In this document: positions 63,791 through 64,000 of the stretch, in pieces
Position numbering within the stretch: the stretch's first letter is position 1
Layout of the letters: each line of letters opens with the position of its first letter
Assembly (NCBI GenBank): GCA_012656075.1
Contig: JAAKBF010000171.1
Span: 1,984,001-2,048,000, forward strand
Length of the DNA: 64,000 bases
Source of the DNA: Phytophthora hibernalis
Taxonomy: Eukaryota > Oomycota > Peronosporomycetes > Peronosporales > Peronosporaceae
Reading direction: 5' to 3'
Position numbers and translations under genes: made by a program
Notes under the pieces: model-generated
Databases searched by the model: none
What the model was told of the DNA's origin: nothing
Seen by the model: the letters and a program-made list of their open reading frames with translations, nothing else

Positions 63791-64000
63791 TCTACCCCAG
63801 TAGGCCACCCGCGCCTACTGCGTGTTGCCGTTTCCCCGCGACGAACCAGATCGACCGTTCGGGAAACGGATTTGGACTAGGCACTCGGTGCCGTTCAGGA
63901 TTGTCGATGCGCCGAGGGCCACCGGTGTCCGCCTCCTCTTCGTGAGACAGTTGCGTATCGGACACGTAGTCCACCTGCAACTCGCCCTCTCCGCCACCTT
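63791..64000. other. Unassigned end of window
   Basis: 210 bases upstream of the integrase fragment do not continue the integrase core. Short overlapping frames exist but none has a recognised motif, so a junction with another element lies near 63790. Confidence 0.45.

Noticed and set aside
1..64000. RXLR or CRN effector genes
   Set aside because: No frame with a signal peptide shows RXLR-dEER or LFLAK motifs; the only clear secreted protein is the bicupin.

Overview
The window looks like nuclear DNA of an oomycete, most likely Phytophthora or a close relative. The evidence is indirect but consistent. Genes are dense and mostly intron-poor. Both introns I can define are short and carry an exact TACTAAC branch point. 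Two genes have an initiator-like TCATTT..CACTTT element just upstream of their ATG. The gene block sits between long stretches of decayed transposons from families common in oomycetes (Ty3/gypsy, LINE with C-terminal RNase H, tyrosine-recombinase retroelement, PIF/Harbinger, hAT, MULE). No lookup was possible, so the species is not established.

Layout. 0-3.5 kb: minus-strand Ty3/gypsy pol relic. 3.5-4.7 kb: broken PIF/Harbinger transposase. 4.9-30.3 kb: gene island, comprising a J-domain membrane protein (+), an intergenic block with eight TACATGTA palindromes and a GTACAGT minisatellite, a secreted bicupin (+), a DMT/SLC35-type transporter (+), an LRR/coiled-coil protein (-), a type II membrane glycosyltransferase (+, divergent from the LRR gene across about 80 bp), a roughly 9-kb USP-family deubiquitinase gene (+) and a 1979-residue armadillo-repeat protein (+). 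30.7-34.6 kb: hAT and second Harbinger relics. 34.8-36.6 kb: two unassigned minus-strand ORFs. 36.6-46.6 kb: a long minus-strand LINE with a gag-like ORF1 and an ORF2 that reads OTU-like protease, APE endonuclease, RT, zinc finger and RNase H. 46.7-50.0 kb: a plus-strand gypsy element that keeps its LTR, gag, protease, integrase tail and chromodomain but lacks the RT to integrase-core region. 50.0-51.6 kb: minus-strand low-complexity gag-like ORF. 51.5-55.9 kb: a Ngaro-like tyrosine-recombinase retroelement (-) with diagnostic split direct repeats. 55.9-57.5 kb: LTR and gag fragments in inverted arrangement. 57.5-59.6 kb: microsatellite, a 206-bp MITE with 28-bp perfect inverted ends, a perfect hairpin, then tRNA-Arg(CCT). 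60-62.9 kb: minus-strand MULE-like remains with a SWIM zinc finger and a Ulp1-type (C48) protease split by a 580-bp insertion. 62.9-64 kb: another gypsy integrase tail.

Reading frames in 7.6-21.5 kb are interrupted by many single-base frameshifts, most of them in short homopolymers, while flanking protein similarity continues smoothly. The same kind of break occurs in the transposons. This fits uncorrected homopolymer errors in the assembly at least as well as gene decay. I therefore annotate the cupin, LRR, glycosyltransferase and USP loci as single genes with breaks. No effector motif (RXLR, CRN) and no CRISPR array was seen.
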